From an uncultured Sphingopyxis sp. (lineage in GTDB: Bacteria > Pseudomonadota > Alphaproteobacteria > Sphingomonadales > Sphingomonadaceae): a DNA stretch of 51,687 nt. The notes below the pieces were generated by a model. It worked only from the letters and a program-made list of their open reading frames with translations, had not been told where the DNA came from and made no database searches. Of the stretch, positions 7,756 through 15,888 are shown piece by piece. The DNA is taken from NCBI GenBank assembly GCA_937873425.1, contig CALMYE010000114.1:1-51687 (forward strand), in the 5' to 3' direction. A program made the position numbers and the translations under genes. Within the stretch, counting starts at the first letter, position 1, and every line of letters starts with the position of its first letter.

Positions 7756-10187
7756 GCGAGCCGGTCAAGGTCGCGATCATCGGGTCGGGCCCTGCGGGGC
7801 TGAGCGCCGCCGCGCGCGCGGGGCAGCTCGGGCTCAGCCATGTGCTGCTGGAAAAGACCGACCATCTCTCCGACACCATCTTCAAATATCAGAAGGGCAA
7901 GCGCGTGCTCGCGACGCCCGAGCGGCTCGATCTGCGCTCCGACTGCCGCTTCGCGGAGGGCGCGCGCGAATATATCCTCGGCAACTGGGACGAGGACGCG
8001 GCGAACAACAAGGTCAACGTCGCCTATCATGCCGATGTCGTCGAGGTGACGGGCGAGAAGGGTGCCTTCGCGATCAAGACCGCGAAGGGTGATGTCATCG
8101 AGGCCGAGAATATCGTCCTCGCCATCGGCACGCAGGGCAATCCGAACCGGCTGCGCTGCGAAGGCAACGACCTGCCGCACATCATCTATCAGGTCGATGA
8201 TCCGGAGGATTTCAAGGACAAGCATATCACCGTCGTCGGATCGGGCGACGCGGGGATCGAAAATGCGCTCGGTGTCGCCGAGGAGGCGCTGGAGAACACC
8301 GTCACCATCCTCAATCGCTCCAAGGATTTCGCGCGTGCCAAGGCGAAGAATGTCTCCGACATGATGGAGGCGGGCGAGAATGGCTTCATGTCGATTCGCA
8401 CCGAGACGCAGCCGAAGAAGGTCGAACCGGGCTGGCTGACGCTGGAAACCCCGACGGGCGACGAGAAGATCCAGTGCGATGTCATCGTCGCGCGGCTGGG
8501 ATCGGTCGCGCCGCGCACCTTCGTCGAATCGATGGGAATCGAATTCACCGGCCCCGACCGCGAGGCTTTTCCCAAATTGTCGCCGACCTTCGAATCGACC
8601 GTCCCCGGCATTTTCGTCATCGGCGCGCTCGCGGGCTATCCGCTGATCAAGCATTGCATGAACCAGGGCTATGACGTCGTCGAGTTCATCAACGGCAACA
8701 CCGGCCTGACTCCGGCCGACGAAAAGGATCTGGCGGCGGTCTTCGCCACCCTGCCGCAGAAGAAACCGGTCAGCGAATGGCTGGAATATCTGCGCGAGCG
8801 CGTCCGCATCTTCGCCGATGTCTCGCCGCTGCAGATGCGCGAGTTCATGCTCGATTCGAAGGTCGCCTATTATGCGAAGGGCGACGTGGTGTTCGAAAAG
8901 GGCGATCCCGGCTCGTCGCTCTTCGCCATCGCCGACGGTCATGCCGAGGTGGAGGTCGGACCCGGCATCACCGTGCCGATCGAGCAGGGGTCGATCTTCG
9001 GCGAGGTCGGCCTGATTTCGGGGCGCAAGCGCGGCGCGACGATCCGCGCCGGGGCGGACGGCATCTTCGTCGAGGTGTCGCGCACCGCTGCGCTCAAGCT
9101 GATGGCGTCGGTGCCGGGCGCCAAGCGCGTGATCGAGCGCATCTCGCTCGAACGGCAATTGCTCCAGATCTTCAAGGGCGGGCTGACCGTCGAGGATCTT
9201 CAGGGCGTCGTCGACGAGGCCGAGGTGATCCGCGTCCCCGCGGGCAAGATCGTGCTGACCGAGGGCGAGCAGGGCGACGACGTCTATGTCATCCGCTCGG
9301 GATCGATGGTGGTGGAGAAGGATATCGGCGGCAAGCCGATCTTCCTGCGCTACCTGCCCGCCGGCAGCTTCTTCGGCGAGATGGGCGTGCTGAGCGGCCA
9401 GCCGCGCAATGCGACGGTGAAGGCGGCGGTCGGCGCCGAGCTGATCAAGCTGACCGGCGAGGGATTCCGCAAGATGCTCGACGCGCGGCCGCAGGTGCGC
9501 GCCGCGACCGAGGCCGCGGTCGCCGAGCGCGCGCAGATGAATGACTTCATCGAATCGCGCAAGGCGAGCTATTCGAGCGCGGTCGATCTTTATTCGGACA
9601 CCGCCAGCTTCATCATGAAGGAGGGGCTGGGCGAAGCGACCGACGCGCTGCTGATCGACGAGAATCTGTGCGTCGGCTGCGACAATTGCGAAAAGGCGTG
9701 CGCTGACAGCCATGAAGGCCTGTCGCGGCTCGACCGCGAGGCGGGCAAGACCTTCGCCCACCTGCACGTGCCGACGAGCTGCCGCCACTGCGAGCATCCG
9801 CACTGCATGGCCGACTGCCCGCCCAACGTCATTCACCGCGGCCCCGACGGCGAGGTGTTCATGGAGCCGGGCTGCATCGGCTGCGGCAACTGCATGCGCA
9901 ACTGCCCCTATGGCGTGATCCGCATGGAAGCCGCGCCGCCGCCCAAGCCGGGGCTGCTAAGCTGGCTGCTGCTCGGCAAGGGGCCGGGGCCGGGCGAGCC
10001 CTCGCCCAAATGGACGAAGAAGCAGCTGGGCGACGAGAAGCCCAAGAAGATCGCGGTCAAATGCGACATGTGCAAGGGCATCGCGGGCGGCCCGGCGTGC
10101 GTGCGCGCCTGCCCGACCGGCGCCGCGATCCGCGTGTCGCCCGAGGAATTCCTGTCGATCGCGCGGCTCGACGAGGGGACGAACTGA
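7752..10187 (+). CDS. FAD/NAD(P) oxidoreductase - double cNMP-binding - four-cluster ferredoxin fusion
   Basis: An 811-residue soluble fusion. Residues 1-315 form a two-dinucleotide-binding-domain flavoprotein, with FAD motif GSGPAG at 11-16 and NAD(P) motif VGSGDAG at 162-168; the CxxC pair of true thioredoxin reductases is absent. Residues about 360-465 and 480-590 are two cyclic-nucleotide-binding domains. The second has a canonical phosphate-binding cassette (FGEMG...PRNATV at 541-556); the first reads FGEVG...RKRGATI. Residues 635-800 hold sixteen cysteines in four groups (640/643/646/650, 677/680/685/689, 708/711/714/718, 771/774/783/787), the pattern of a four-[4Fe-4S] DMSO-reductase-beta-like ferredoxin. 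Its stop overlaps the next gene's start (TGATG). Inferred role: NAD(P)H-to-FeS electron entry that responds to cAMP or cGMP. Confidence 0.88.
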   Translation: MSEPVKVAIIGSGPAGLSAAARAGQLGLSHVLLEKTDHLSDTIFKYQKGKRVLATPERLDLRSDCRFAEGAREYILGNWDEDAANNKVNVAYHADVVEVTGEKGAFAIKTAKGDVIEAENIVLAIGTQGNPNRLRCEGNDLPHIIYQVDDPEDFKDKHITVVGSGDAGIENALGVAEEALENTVTILNRSKDFARAKAKNVSDMMEAGENGFMSIRTETQPKKVEPGWLTLETPTGDEKIQCDVIVARLGSVAPRTFVESMGIEFTGPDREAFPKLSPTFESTVPGIFVIGALAGYPLIKHCMNQGYDVVEFINGNTGLTPADEKDLAAVFATLPQKKPVSEWLEYLRERVRIFADVSPLQMREFMLDSKVAYYAKGDVVFEKGDPGSSLFAIADGHAEVEVGPGITVPIEQGSIFGEVGLISGRKRGATIRAGADGIFVEVSRTAALKLMASVPGAKRVIERISLERQLLQIFKGGLTVEDLQGVVDEAEVIRVPAGKIVLTEGEQGDDVYVIRSGSMVVEKDIGGKPIFLRYLPAGSFFGEMGVLSGQPRNATVKAAVGAELIKLTGEGFRKMLDARPQVRAATEAAVAERAQMNDFIESRKASYSSAVDLYSDTASFIMKEGLGEATDALLIDENLCVGCDNCEKACADSHEGLSRLDREAGKTFAHLHVPTSCRHCEHPHCMADCPPNVIHRGPDGEVFMEPGCIGCGNCMRNCPYGVIRMEAAPPPKPGLLSWLLLGKGPGPGEPSPKWTKKQLGDEKPKKIAVKCDMCKGIAGGPACVRACPTGAAIRVSPEEFLSIARLDEGTN

Positions 10188-11065
10188 TGGCGACCCTGTT
10201 CCAGCGCCGCCGCAACAAGGCGACCCATGTCGAGCGCGTGCGCGAGCAGAAGCATGAAGGATTCCTTCGCTACGCCGGTTTCCGCTGGGCGAAGATTTCG
10301 GGCGCGCTCTGCCTGCTGATCATCGTCAGCTATGCTCTGGTCGACGTCACGCCGCGGCACAATGGCGGCAGCTGGTATGGTTATACGCTCGGCACGATCG
10401 GCGCGTTGCTGATTCTGTGGCTCACCGCACTCGGCTATCGCAAGCGCAGGATGACGAGCGATTACTGGTCGCTGAAGGCCTGGACCTCGGCGCATGTCTA
10501 TCTCGGGCTCAGCTTGATCGTCATCGGCACCTGGCACACGGGCTTCCAGCTCGGCTGGAATGTCCACACGCTCGCCTGGGTGCTGATGATGCTGGTCATC
10601 CTCTCGGGGCTCTACGGCGTGATCGTCTATGCGACGCTGCCGCAGGCGCTGTCGAACAACCGCGAACAGATGACGCAGATGCAGATGCTCGAGGCGATCC
10701 GCGCCTTCGACCGCCAGCTCCACACCGCCGCGCAGCCGCTGTCGCCCGCGGACACGGCGCCGGTGCTCGCCGCGCTCGACGAGGACCCTTTTGCGGGCAA
10801 TATGGTGACGCGGCTGACCGGCCGCTATCCGCGCTGCGCCACGGCGGCGGCGCTGCGCGCGCTCCAGTCGCGGCGTGGCGGCGATGCGGAGATCGAAAAG
10901 GTCGTCGGATTGCTCCAACAAAAGGAGGCGGCGCTGACCCGGCTGCGCAAACATCTGCGGATCAGGGCGCTGCTCGAAATCTGGCTCTATGTGCATGTGC
11001 CGCTGACCTTCGCGCTGATCGCGGCGCTGTCGGCGCACATCATCAGCGTCTTCTTCTACTGGTAG
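10187..11065 (+). CDS. Polytopic cytochrome-b-like membrane protein
   Basis: A 292-residue inner-membrane protein with about five hydrophobic segments (near 37-54, 64-84, 103-121, 127-149 and 264-291). The histidines H103 and H117, and again H270 and H284, are each 14 residues apart within helices; H127 is a further candidate. This is the spacing of bis-histidine two-haem b cytochromes of the ferric reductase/cytochrome b561 type. A soluble loop at about 155-260 separates helices 4 and 5. The ATG at 10187 overlaps the upstream stop. The likely role is to pass electrons across the membrane from the ferredoxin-fusion protein to the multihaem protein. No named family is claimed. Confidence 0.75.
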   Translation: MATLFQRRRNKATHVERVREQKHEGFLRYAGFRWAKISGALCLLIIVSYALVDVTPRHNGGSWYGYTLGTIGALLILWLTALGYRKRRMTSDYWSLKAWTSAHVYLGLSLIVIGTWHTGFQLGWNVHTLAWVLMMLVILSGLYGVIVYATLPQALSNNREQMTQMQMLEAIRAFDRQLHTAAQPLSPADTAPVLAALDEDPFAGNMVTRLTGRYPRCATAAALRALQSRRGGDAEIEKVVGLLQQKEAALTRLRKHLRIRALLEIWLYVHVPLTFALIAALSAHIISVFFYW

Positions 11066-11083
11066 GGCGAGAGGAGGGGGACC

Positions 11084-13018
11084 ATGAGCTTCATCCTGCG
11101 CCGTATCTCGACGACGAAGACCGGCAAGCAGATCGTCCGCGACCAGCCGCTGCCCGGCGACAGCATCACGCTGGGGCGCGAGGGCGACAATAATATCCAC
11201 GTCGCCGACTTGGCGGTGAACCCGCATCATGCGACGATCAGCAGCGCCGACGGACGCCACGTCCGGGTGCAGGCGCAGGAAGGGCTGGGCTTCGACCTCA
11301 ACGGCCGCGCGGTCGAAGTGGCCGATCTCGACAGCGCGGCGGGCGCCGAGCTGCGTTTCGGCGGCCACCGCCTGACCATCGCGCGCGAGGGCGACGACAT
11401 CATCCTGCTCGTCGAGCGGATCGACGAACTGTCGCAATCGTCGAAGGACGTCGACGAGGCGAAGGCCTTTTCGCTCGCGGGAGTGATGCCCGGCAAGCGC
11501 GTCGGCGCATGGACCTTCGCGGTGTTGATGCTGCTCGCCTTTCTCGTCGGGCCGATCTGGGCCTGGCACAGCTACCGCAATGTCGACGAGAGGCCGAAGG
11601 GGTTCCACGCCGACAGCGCCTGGCTGTCCGGGCCGCTGTCGAGCGCCCACGCCAAGCTGAAGGACGACTGCCAGTCGTGCCATGTCGAGCCCTTCGTGGC
11701 GGTCACCGATACCGCCTGCGTCAGCTGCCACACCGGCGAGCACAAGGCGATGAGCACGGCGCATGCGGGCGCGCCGACCGCGATGTTGCTCGCCGCGCGC
11801 GCGCCGAAAGGCGGCTTCGAGAAATTTCTCGCCAATGTCGGTGATGCCTTCAACCGGCCGCAGGGTCGCTGCGTCGATTGCCATACCGAGCATGAGGGCG
11901 CGGGGCCGATGGCGGCGACGCCGCAGAAATTCTGCGCCGACTGCCACGACGGGATGCAGGGCCGGCTGAAGGCGGCGGGGCATCCGACCTTGCTCGCCGA
12001 CGCCGCCGATTTCGGCACCGGCCATCCCGAATTCAGCCCCTATGTCCGCGCCGCGCCGGGCGCCAAGCCGGTGCGCACGCCGATGCGCGAGGGGATGGTC
12101 GATTACAACGGCCTCAAATTCCCGCACGACGTCCATCTGCAGGCGGCCGGCGGCGTCGCGCGCATGGCGGCGAGCTTCCGCGGGCGCTACGACTTCGGCA
12201 ACAAGCTGGAGTGCGAAAATTGCCACCGCGTCGAGTCCGACGGCATACGCGTGAAGCCGGTCGAGATGGAGCGCGACTGCGCGATGTGCCACAGTCTCGC
12301 CTTCGAGACGGTCGGCGGCGTCACGCGCACGCTGCGCCACGGCAAGCCCGATCAGGTCGTCGCCGACCTCATCGCCTATTACCGCTCGACCCCGCCGACG
12401 CGGCCGCTGCAGCTCGGCGGCATGGAGCGGCGGCGCCCCGGCCAATATGCGGAAGGCGAAGTGTACAACATCTATTTCCGCGAGGTCGCGGTGCGGCCGA
12501 CCCGCGCCGAGGATGCGGTGCGCGCGGTCTTTTCCAAGGGCGGCGCCTGTTACGACTGCCACACCATCTTCGCGCCCGCGTCGGGCAACAACTGGCGCGT
12601 GATGGCGGTGAACCAGACGCCGCGCTTCCTGGAGAAGGGCTGGTTCGACCATGACGCGCACCGCGAGACCGAATGCGCCGACTGCCACACCGCCGCCGCC
12701 GGGTCGAAGGCGGCGACCGACTTCCTCGTGCCGGGGCTGCGCCAGTGCCGCGACTGCCACGTCGGCGAGAGCGGCGCGCGGCTGGTGAAGGTCCAGACCG
12801 CGACCGAATCGCCCTGCGCCATGTGCCACGAATATCATTCGGACGGCGGCAAGCCGTGGCAGCCCGACCGGAAACGCAAGAAAACGACGGCCGCAATCAC
12901 AAATCAACCGTCCCGCGATATCTATGCTGTGAGCCTGATCACAGGCCCGACGCCGCGGAAACTCTATGATGTGACTTGGCGCACACCTGCGCTAAGACCC
13001 ACGCACGAGGGTGGATAA
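11084..13018 (+). CDS. FHA domain - membrane helix - decahaem c-type cytochrome
   Basis: A 644-residue protein in three parts. Residues about 10-110 form an FHA (phosphothreonine-binding) domain with ITLGREGDNNIHV at 28-40 and NPHHATI. One transmembrane helix lies at 142-161. The rest is presumed periplasmic and has ten CxxCH haem-attachment motifs (CQSCH, CVSCH, CVDCH, CADCH, CENCH, CAMCH, CYDCH, CADCH, CRDCH, CAMCH). There is no cleavable signal peptide; the internal helix would act as signal anchor. FHA plus decahaem is an uncommon combination. The last 45 or so codons (after KPWQPDRKRKK) look like intergenic DNA of lower G+C and contain two CRP-type sites, so the stop may have been lost or moved. 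Confidence 0.85.
   Translation: MSFILRRISTTKTGKQIVRDQPLPGDSITLGREGDNNIHVADLAVNPHHATISSADGRHVRVQAQEGLGFDLNGRAVEVADLDSAAGAELRFGGHRLTIAREGDDIILLVERIDELSQSSKDVDEAKAFSLAGVMPGKRVGAWTFAVLMLLAFLVGPIWAWHSYRNVDERPKGFHADSAWLSGPLSSAHAKLKDDCQSCHVEPFVAVTDTACVSCHTGEHKAMSTAHAGAPTAMLLAARAPKGGFEKFLANVGDAFNRPQGRCVDCHTEHEGAGPMAATPQKFCADCHDGMQGRLKAAGHPTLLADAADFGTGHPEFSPYVRAAPGAKPVRTPMREGMVDYNGLKFPHDVHLQAAGGVARMAASFRGRYDFGNKLECENCHRVESDGIRVKPVEMERDCAMCHSLAFETVGGVTRTLRHGKPDQVVADLIAYYRSTPPTRPLQLGGMERRRPGQYAEGEVYNIYFREVAVRPTRAEDAVRAVFSKGGACYDCHTIFAPASGNNWRVMAVNQTPRFLEKGWFDHDAHRETECADCHTAAAGSKAATDFLVPGLRQCRDCHVGESGARLVKVQTATESPCAMCHEYHSDGGKPWQPDRKRKKTTAAITNQPSRDIYAVSLITGPTPRKLYDVTWRTPALRPTHEGG
12928..12943. promoter_or_regulatory. 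CRP-type site 1 (perfect TGTGA-N6-TCACA)
   Basis: The 16 bases TGTGAGCCTGATCACA match both half-sites of the CRP/cAMP consensus exactly. The site lies in the 3' end of the decahaem reading frame. Its likely target is the phosphodiesterase gene that starts at 13328. Site 2 is centred exactly 42 bp further on, i.e. four helical turns, on the same face of the DNA. Confidence 0.6.
12970..12985. promoter_or_regulatory. CRP-type site 2 (TGTGA-N6-GCACA)
   Basis: The 16 bases TGTGACTTGGCGCACA match nine of the ten consensus half-site positions. The centre is 42 bp downstream of site 1. Together they suggest a CRP-family-controlled promoter reading rightward into the phosphodiesterase gene. An inverted-repeat element starting at 13046 separates them from that gene. 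Confidence 0.55.
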
Positions 13019-13045
13019 GAGAGGGCGGCCGGACCAGCCGGCTGA

Positions 13046-13311
13046 AGGGTCTGAACCCATGAACTACGCGTTCGAGGTTTGAAGCGATTTTGTTCAGGGC
13101 AAGGAAGCGAGGGGCAGGCATATGAACATATTCCAACACTCGCTGACGCAGCCATGGACAAAATCGGTCAAATCCCGAAGGGACGCCGAAATGGCTTCGA
13201 TCTCGGCCCCGCGCGGCCTTGCAGATGGAACCACCATATGCGGCGCCCACGCGAAGCCGATATCTTCGCCATTTCGGCGCCTCGAACGCGTAGTTCATGG
13301 GTTCAGACCCT
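13046..13311. repeat. 266-bp element with 32-bp perfect terminal inverted repeats (MITE-like)
   Basis: Positions 13046-13077 and 13280-13311 are exact reverse complements over 32 bp. An inner pair (GCCGAAATGGC at 13185-13195 against GCCATTTCGGC at 13268-13278) sits just inside the right arm. The 202-bp interior has no convincing reading frame. No clear target-site duplication is visible. The shape is that of a miniature inverted-repeat element. It lies between the CRP-type sites and the phosphodiesterase gene, so a transcript across it would form a large hairpin. Confidence 0.7.
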
Positions 13312-13327
13312 GGGGCAGGGGACGGAT

Positions 13328-14176
13328 ATGCTGATCGCCCAGATCACCGATATCCATATCGGGTTCGATCCGGACAATCCGGCCGAATATAACCGCAAGC
13401 GCCTCGACGAGGTGCTCGACGTGCTGATCGAGGGGCCGAACCGTCCCGACCTGCTGCTCGCCACCGGCGACATCACCGACCGCGGCGACGCCGACAGCTA
13501 CCGCCGGCTCGAAACCGCCTTCTCGCGCTGTCCCTTTCCCGTCTGGCCCAGCGTCGGCAACCACGACCTGCGCGACAATTTCCACGCCCGCTTTCCGGGC
13601 TACGACGACGGCAACGGCTTCGTCCAGTACACGATCGAGCTTCCCGAGCTGCGGCTGGTGACGATCGACACGCTGGAGGAAGGGCGCCACGGCGGCGCCT
13701 TTTGCGAGGCCCGCGCGGCGTGGCTCGACGCCGAACTGGCGAAGGCGCCCGCCAAGCCGACCTATATCGTCATGCACCACCCGCCGGTCGAAAGCGGTAT
13801 CGAGTGGATGAACACCGATCATCGCGAACCCTGGGTCGCGACCTTCACCGAGGTCGTCCGCCGCCACCCGCAGGTGCGCGGCCTGATCTGCGGCCACCTC
13901 CACCGCAGCGTCACCGTCGCGTGGGAGGGGCGCACCGTCGCCATCTGCTCCTCGACCGCGCCGCAGGTGTCGCTCGACCTCAGGCCCATCGACGAGGATG
14001 TGCCCGACGACCGCCCGATGATCGTCGCCGAGGACCCCGCCTATGCGCTCCATTACTGGAACGGGCGCGAACTCGTCAGCTTCTACGACTATGCCGGCGC
14101 CCACACGATGCTCGCCAAATATGACGAACGGCTGCAGCCGCTGGTGCGCGAACTGAAGGCCGAACGGCCGCGCTGA
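13328..14176 (+). CDS. CpdA/GpdQ-like class III metallophosphodiesterase
   Basis: A 282-residue calcineurin-fold metallophosphoesterase. The binuclear-metal motifs are in order: D8/H10 in ITDIHIG, D48 in TGDITDRGD, N78/H79 in VGNHD, MHHPP and CGHLHRS. It has the length and spacing of cAMP phosphodiesterase CpdA and glycerophosphodiesterase GpdQ. The start is ATG 13328 with GGGGA five bases upstream; the in-frame extension to 13079 would cross the inverted-repeat element and is rejected. cAMP as substrate is inferred from the CRP-type sites upstream and the cNMP-binding redox protein in the neighbouring operon. GpdQ-type phosphodiesters remain possible. Confidence 0.85.
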   Translation: MLIAQITDIHIGFDPDNPAEYNRKRLDEVLDVLIEGPNRPDLLLATGDITDRGDADSYRRLETAFSRCPFPVWPSVGNHDLRDNFHARFPGYDDGNGFVQYTIELPELRLVTIDTLEEGRHGGAFCEARAAWLDAELAKAPAKPTYIVMHHPPVESGIEWMNTDHREPWVATFTEVVRRHPQVRGLICGHLHRSVTVAWEGRTVAICSSTAPQVSLDLRPIDEDVPDDRPMIVAEDPAYALHYWNGRELVSFYDYAGAHTMLAKYDERLQPLVRELKAERPR

Positions 14177-14182
14177 GCGCGG

Positions 14183-14482
14183 TCAGGCCGGGCGAGGCTC
14201 GCTCACCTCATAGAGCCGCAGGTCGCGCTCGCCTATGCCGAGCACCGGCCACGAAGCGCGCCATGCGGCGATATGCGCCGAGGCGAAATGACGATCGAGC
14301 GCGGTCTGGTCGGACCATAGCTCCTTCACATGGATCAGCCCGGGATCGAGTATGTCCTCGGCATAACCATATTCGAAACAGCCCTCTTCGGCCCGGCTTG
14401 CCTCAATCATCGCGCGCATGGCCGGCCGCGCATCGGCCATACTCGTGGCGGGCAGGCGGACGGTTCCCACGATCAGCAGCAT
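14183..14482 (-). CDS. Antibiotic biosynthesis monooxygenase-domain protein (YgiN-like)
   Basis: A 99-residue dimeric ferredoxin-like ABM-domain protein. The features are MLLIVGTVRLPA, EGCFEYGYAEDILDPG, HVKELWSDQTALDRHFAS and HIAAW. Members act as putative quinol monooxygenases or small-molecule oxygenases without cofactors. It starts four bases after the stop of the dehydrogenase gene, so the two are probably co-transcribed. Substrate unknown. It converges with the phosphodiesterase gene, with six bases between them. Confidence 0.88.
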   Translation of the reverse strand: MLLIVGTVRLPATSMADARPAMRAMIEASRAEEGCFEYGYAEDILDPGLIHVKELWSDQTALDRHFASAHIAAWRASWPVLGIGERDLRLYEVSEPRPA

Positions 14483-14486
14483 GGCT

Positions 14487-15431
14487 TCAATACCCCAGCG
14501 TCAAATCCACCTGCGGCGCCACCGGTTCGCCCTTGTGCCAGCGGTCGAGGTTTTCGAGGAAGCGCTCCGCCGAGCGGACGAACATCTTGTCCTGTGCGCG
14601 GCCCGACAGGTGCATGGTGATATGGGCGTTGTCGAGGCTCCACAGCACATGGTCCTCGGGCAGCGGTTCGGGGGTGGTGACGTCGAGGAAGGCGGCGGCG
14701 ATGGTTTTCGCGTCGAGGGCGGCGACCAGCGCTTCCTGATCGACCACGCTGCCGCGCGCGATGTTGATCAGCGTGGCGCTCGGCTTCATCGCGTCGAGTT
14801 CGGCGGCGCCGATCATGCCGTCGGTCTCGGGCGTCGCGGGCACCGCTAGGATCACCCAGTCGAACTCGCCGAGCCGGTCGCGCCACTGGTCGGGCGTCAG
14901 CGTGTTCGGACCCGCCGAGCGGCGCACGACGGTGACGTCGACCGCGAAGGCCCGCAGCCGCTCCTCGACGAGCTTGCCGATCGCGCCATAGCCGAGCAGC
15001 AGTGCCTTCGACCCGAAGAGTTCGACCTTGCCCGGCGAATCCTGGAGCCATTCGCGCCGTTCCTGCGCGCGCACGACCTCGCGATAGCCCTTCGCGATCG
15101 TCAGCATGCCCATCACGACATATTCGGCGATGGTGATCGCGTTGATGCCGACGCCGTTGGTCAGCACCGTGCCGCGCTGGCGCAGCAGGTCGAGCGGGAT
15201 GCCGTCGACTCCGGCATAGATGGAGTTCAGCCATTTCAGCCGCGTCGCGGCGGTGATCGCGGCGGCCATGTCGGCCTTGTGATACATGTCGAACCAGCCG
15301 ATCTCCGCCTCCGGCGCGAGCGCCATCGCCTCCTCCTTCGACTGGAAGAAGCGCGGTTCGACCCAGCCGGGCAGCCGGCCCTCGACGAGCGGGCGGATCA
15401 GGCCGGACAGGACGGTGATGGTCTTGGTCAT
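14487..15431 (-). CDS. D-2-hydroxyacid dehydrogenase family protein
   Basis: A 314-residue NAD(P)-dependent dehydrogenase. The Rossmann motif is LLGYGAIGKLVEERL (a GxGxxG variant). The catalytic triad region is visible as NIARGSVVDQEAL (Arg), TTPEPLPEDHVLW (Glu) and NAHITMHLSG (His). It most resembles GhrA/GyaR-type 2-hydroxyacid dehydrogenases. The substrate is not evident. The ATG at 15431 overlaps the TGA of the upstream DUF559 frame (ATGA), but that frame reaches it only by reading through a REP-like repeat, so the coupling may be fortuitous. Confidence 0.93.
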   Translation of the reverse strand: MTKTITVLSGLIRPLVEGRLPGWVEPRFFQSKEEAMALAPEAEIGWFDMYHKADMAAAITAATRLKWLNSIYAGVDGIPLDLLRQRGTVLTNGVGINAITIAEYVVMGMLTIAKGYREVVRAQERREWLQDSPGKVELFGSKALLLGYGAIGKLVEERLRAFAVDVTVVRRSAGPNTLTPDQWRDRLGEFDWVILAVPATPETDGMIGAAELDAMKPSATLINIARGSVVDQEALVAALDAKTIAAAFLDVTTPEPLPEDHVLWSLDNAHITMHLSGRAQDKMFVRSAERFLENLDRWHKGEPVAPQVDLTLGY

Positions 15432-15879
15432 AAACGATCCTTTTGATCCTCCCCATCGACTTGCGATGGGGAGGTGGCATCGCGAAGCGATGACGGAGGG
15501 GCCTTGGCAAACGCTATCAGGCGACTTTCTATAATATCGACAATAGATTGGGCGACAGTTGAGGGCCTGTCCAGCACATCGCGCGCCGGAATGCGGATCG
15601 TGTCGATGCGATGGTCGCGAAGCCAAAGGTTGCGCCGGGCGTCCTGCGCCGGATTGCCGCTCATGTCATGCGCCATGCCGTCGATCTCGATCGCCAGATT
15701 GGCGCGGGCGCAGAAGAAATCGAGGATGAAGGGACCGGCGGGATGCTGCTTGCGGAATTTATGGCCATTGGGTGAGGTGCGGAGGATTTGCCAGAGCATT
15801 GCTTCGGGTGGGCTGAGGCCGCGACGCAGCCGTCGGGCGCGGCGGACGGATCGAGCGGTTTGTCAGGACGCATCGTCAT
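15428..15879 (-). pseudogene. DUF559 (Vsr-like endonuclease fold) gene with N-terminal frameshift
   Basis: The intact part (15799 down to 15428) encodes MLWQILRTSPNGHKFRKQHP, then AGPFILDFFCARANLAIEIDG and AHDMSG, the core of the DUF559 family related to very-short-patch-repair endonucleases. The expected N-terminus (RRARRLRRGLSPPEA) is encoded directly upstream in the same frame but has no start codon before an in-frame TGA. One base away, the start ATG CGT CCT GAC AAA lies in another frame (ATG at 15873 or 15879). Restoring one A in the AAA at 15859-15861 would join them. This is either a single-base deletion or a sequencing error. The C-terminus reads into a repeat. Without the PPE segment the fold is probably incomplete. 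Confidence 0.7.
15448..15505. repeat. REP-like unit, copy right of the dehydrogenase gene
   Basis: The hairpin CCTCCCCATCG-ACTTG-CGATGGGGAGG (15448-15474) is followed by GTGGCATCGCGAAGCGATGACGGAGGGGCC in part. An inverted copy of the same unit lies at 15889-15939. The two units bracket the DUF559 gene, and this one supplies the C-terminal codons of that frame. Confidence 0.75.
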
Positions 15880-15888
15880 TGCCCCTCC

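Noticed and set aside
7752-8700. Thioredoxin-disulfide reductase as the name for the flavoprotein part
   Set aside because: The fold has both dinucleotide-binding motifs but lacks the redox-active CxxC in the NAD(P) domain, so a thioredoxin reductase function is not supported.
9908-12907. A roughly 1000-codon minus-strand frame opposite the cytochrome genes
   Set aside because: Antisense shadow; the plus strand has ten CxxCH motifs, an FHA domain and overlapping gene junctions.
12939-13298. A minus-strand frame of about 119 codons across the inverted-repeat element
   Set aside because: It runs through both arms of the repeat and into the end of the decahaem gene, with no ribosome site or recognisable domain.
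14182-15626. Extension of the dehydrogenase upstream of ATG 15431
   Set aside because: The extra N-terminal residues would be read from a REP-like repeat and the DUF559 gene in another frame; the family N-terminus starts at MTKTITVLSG.
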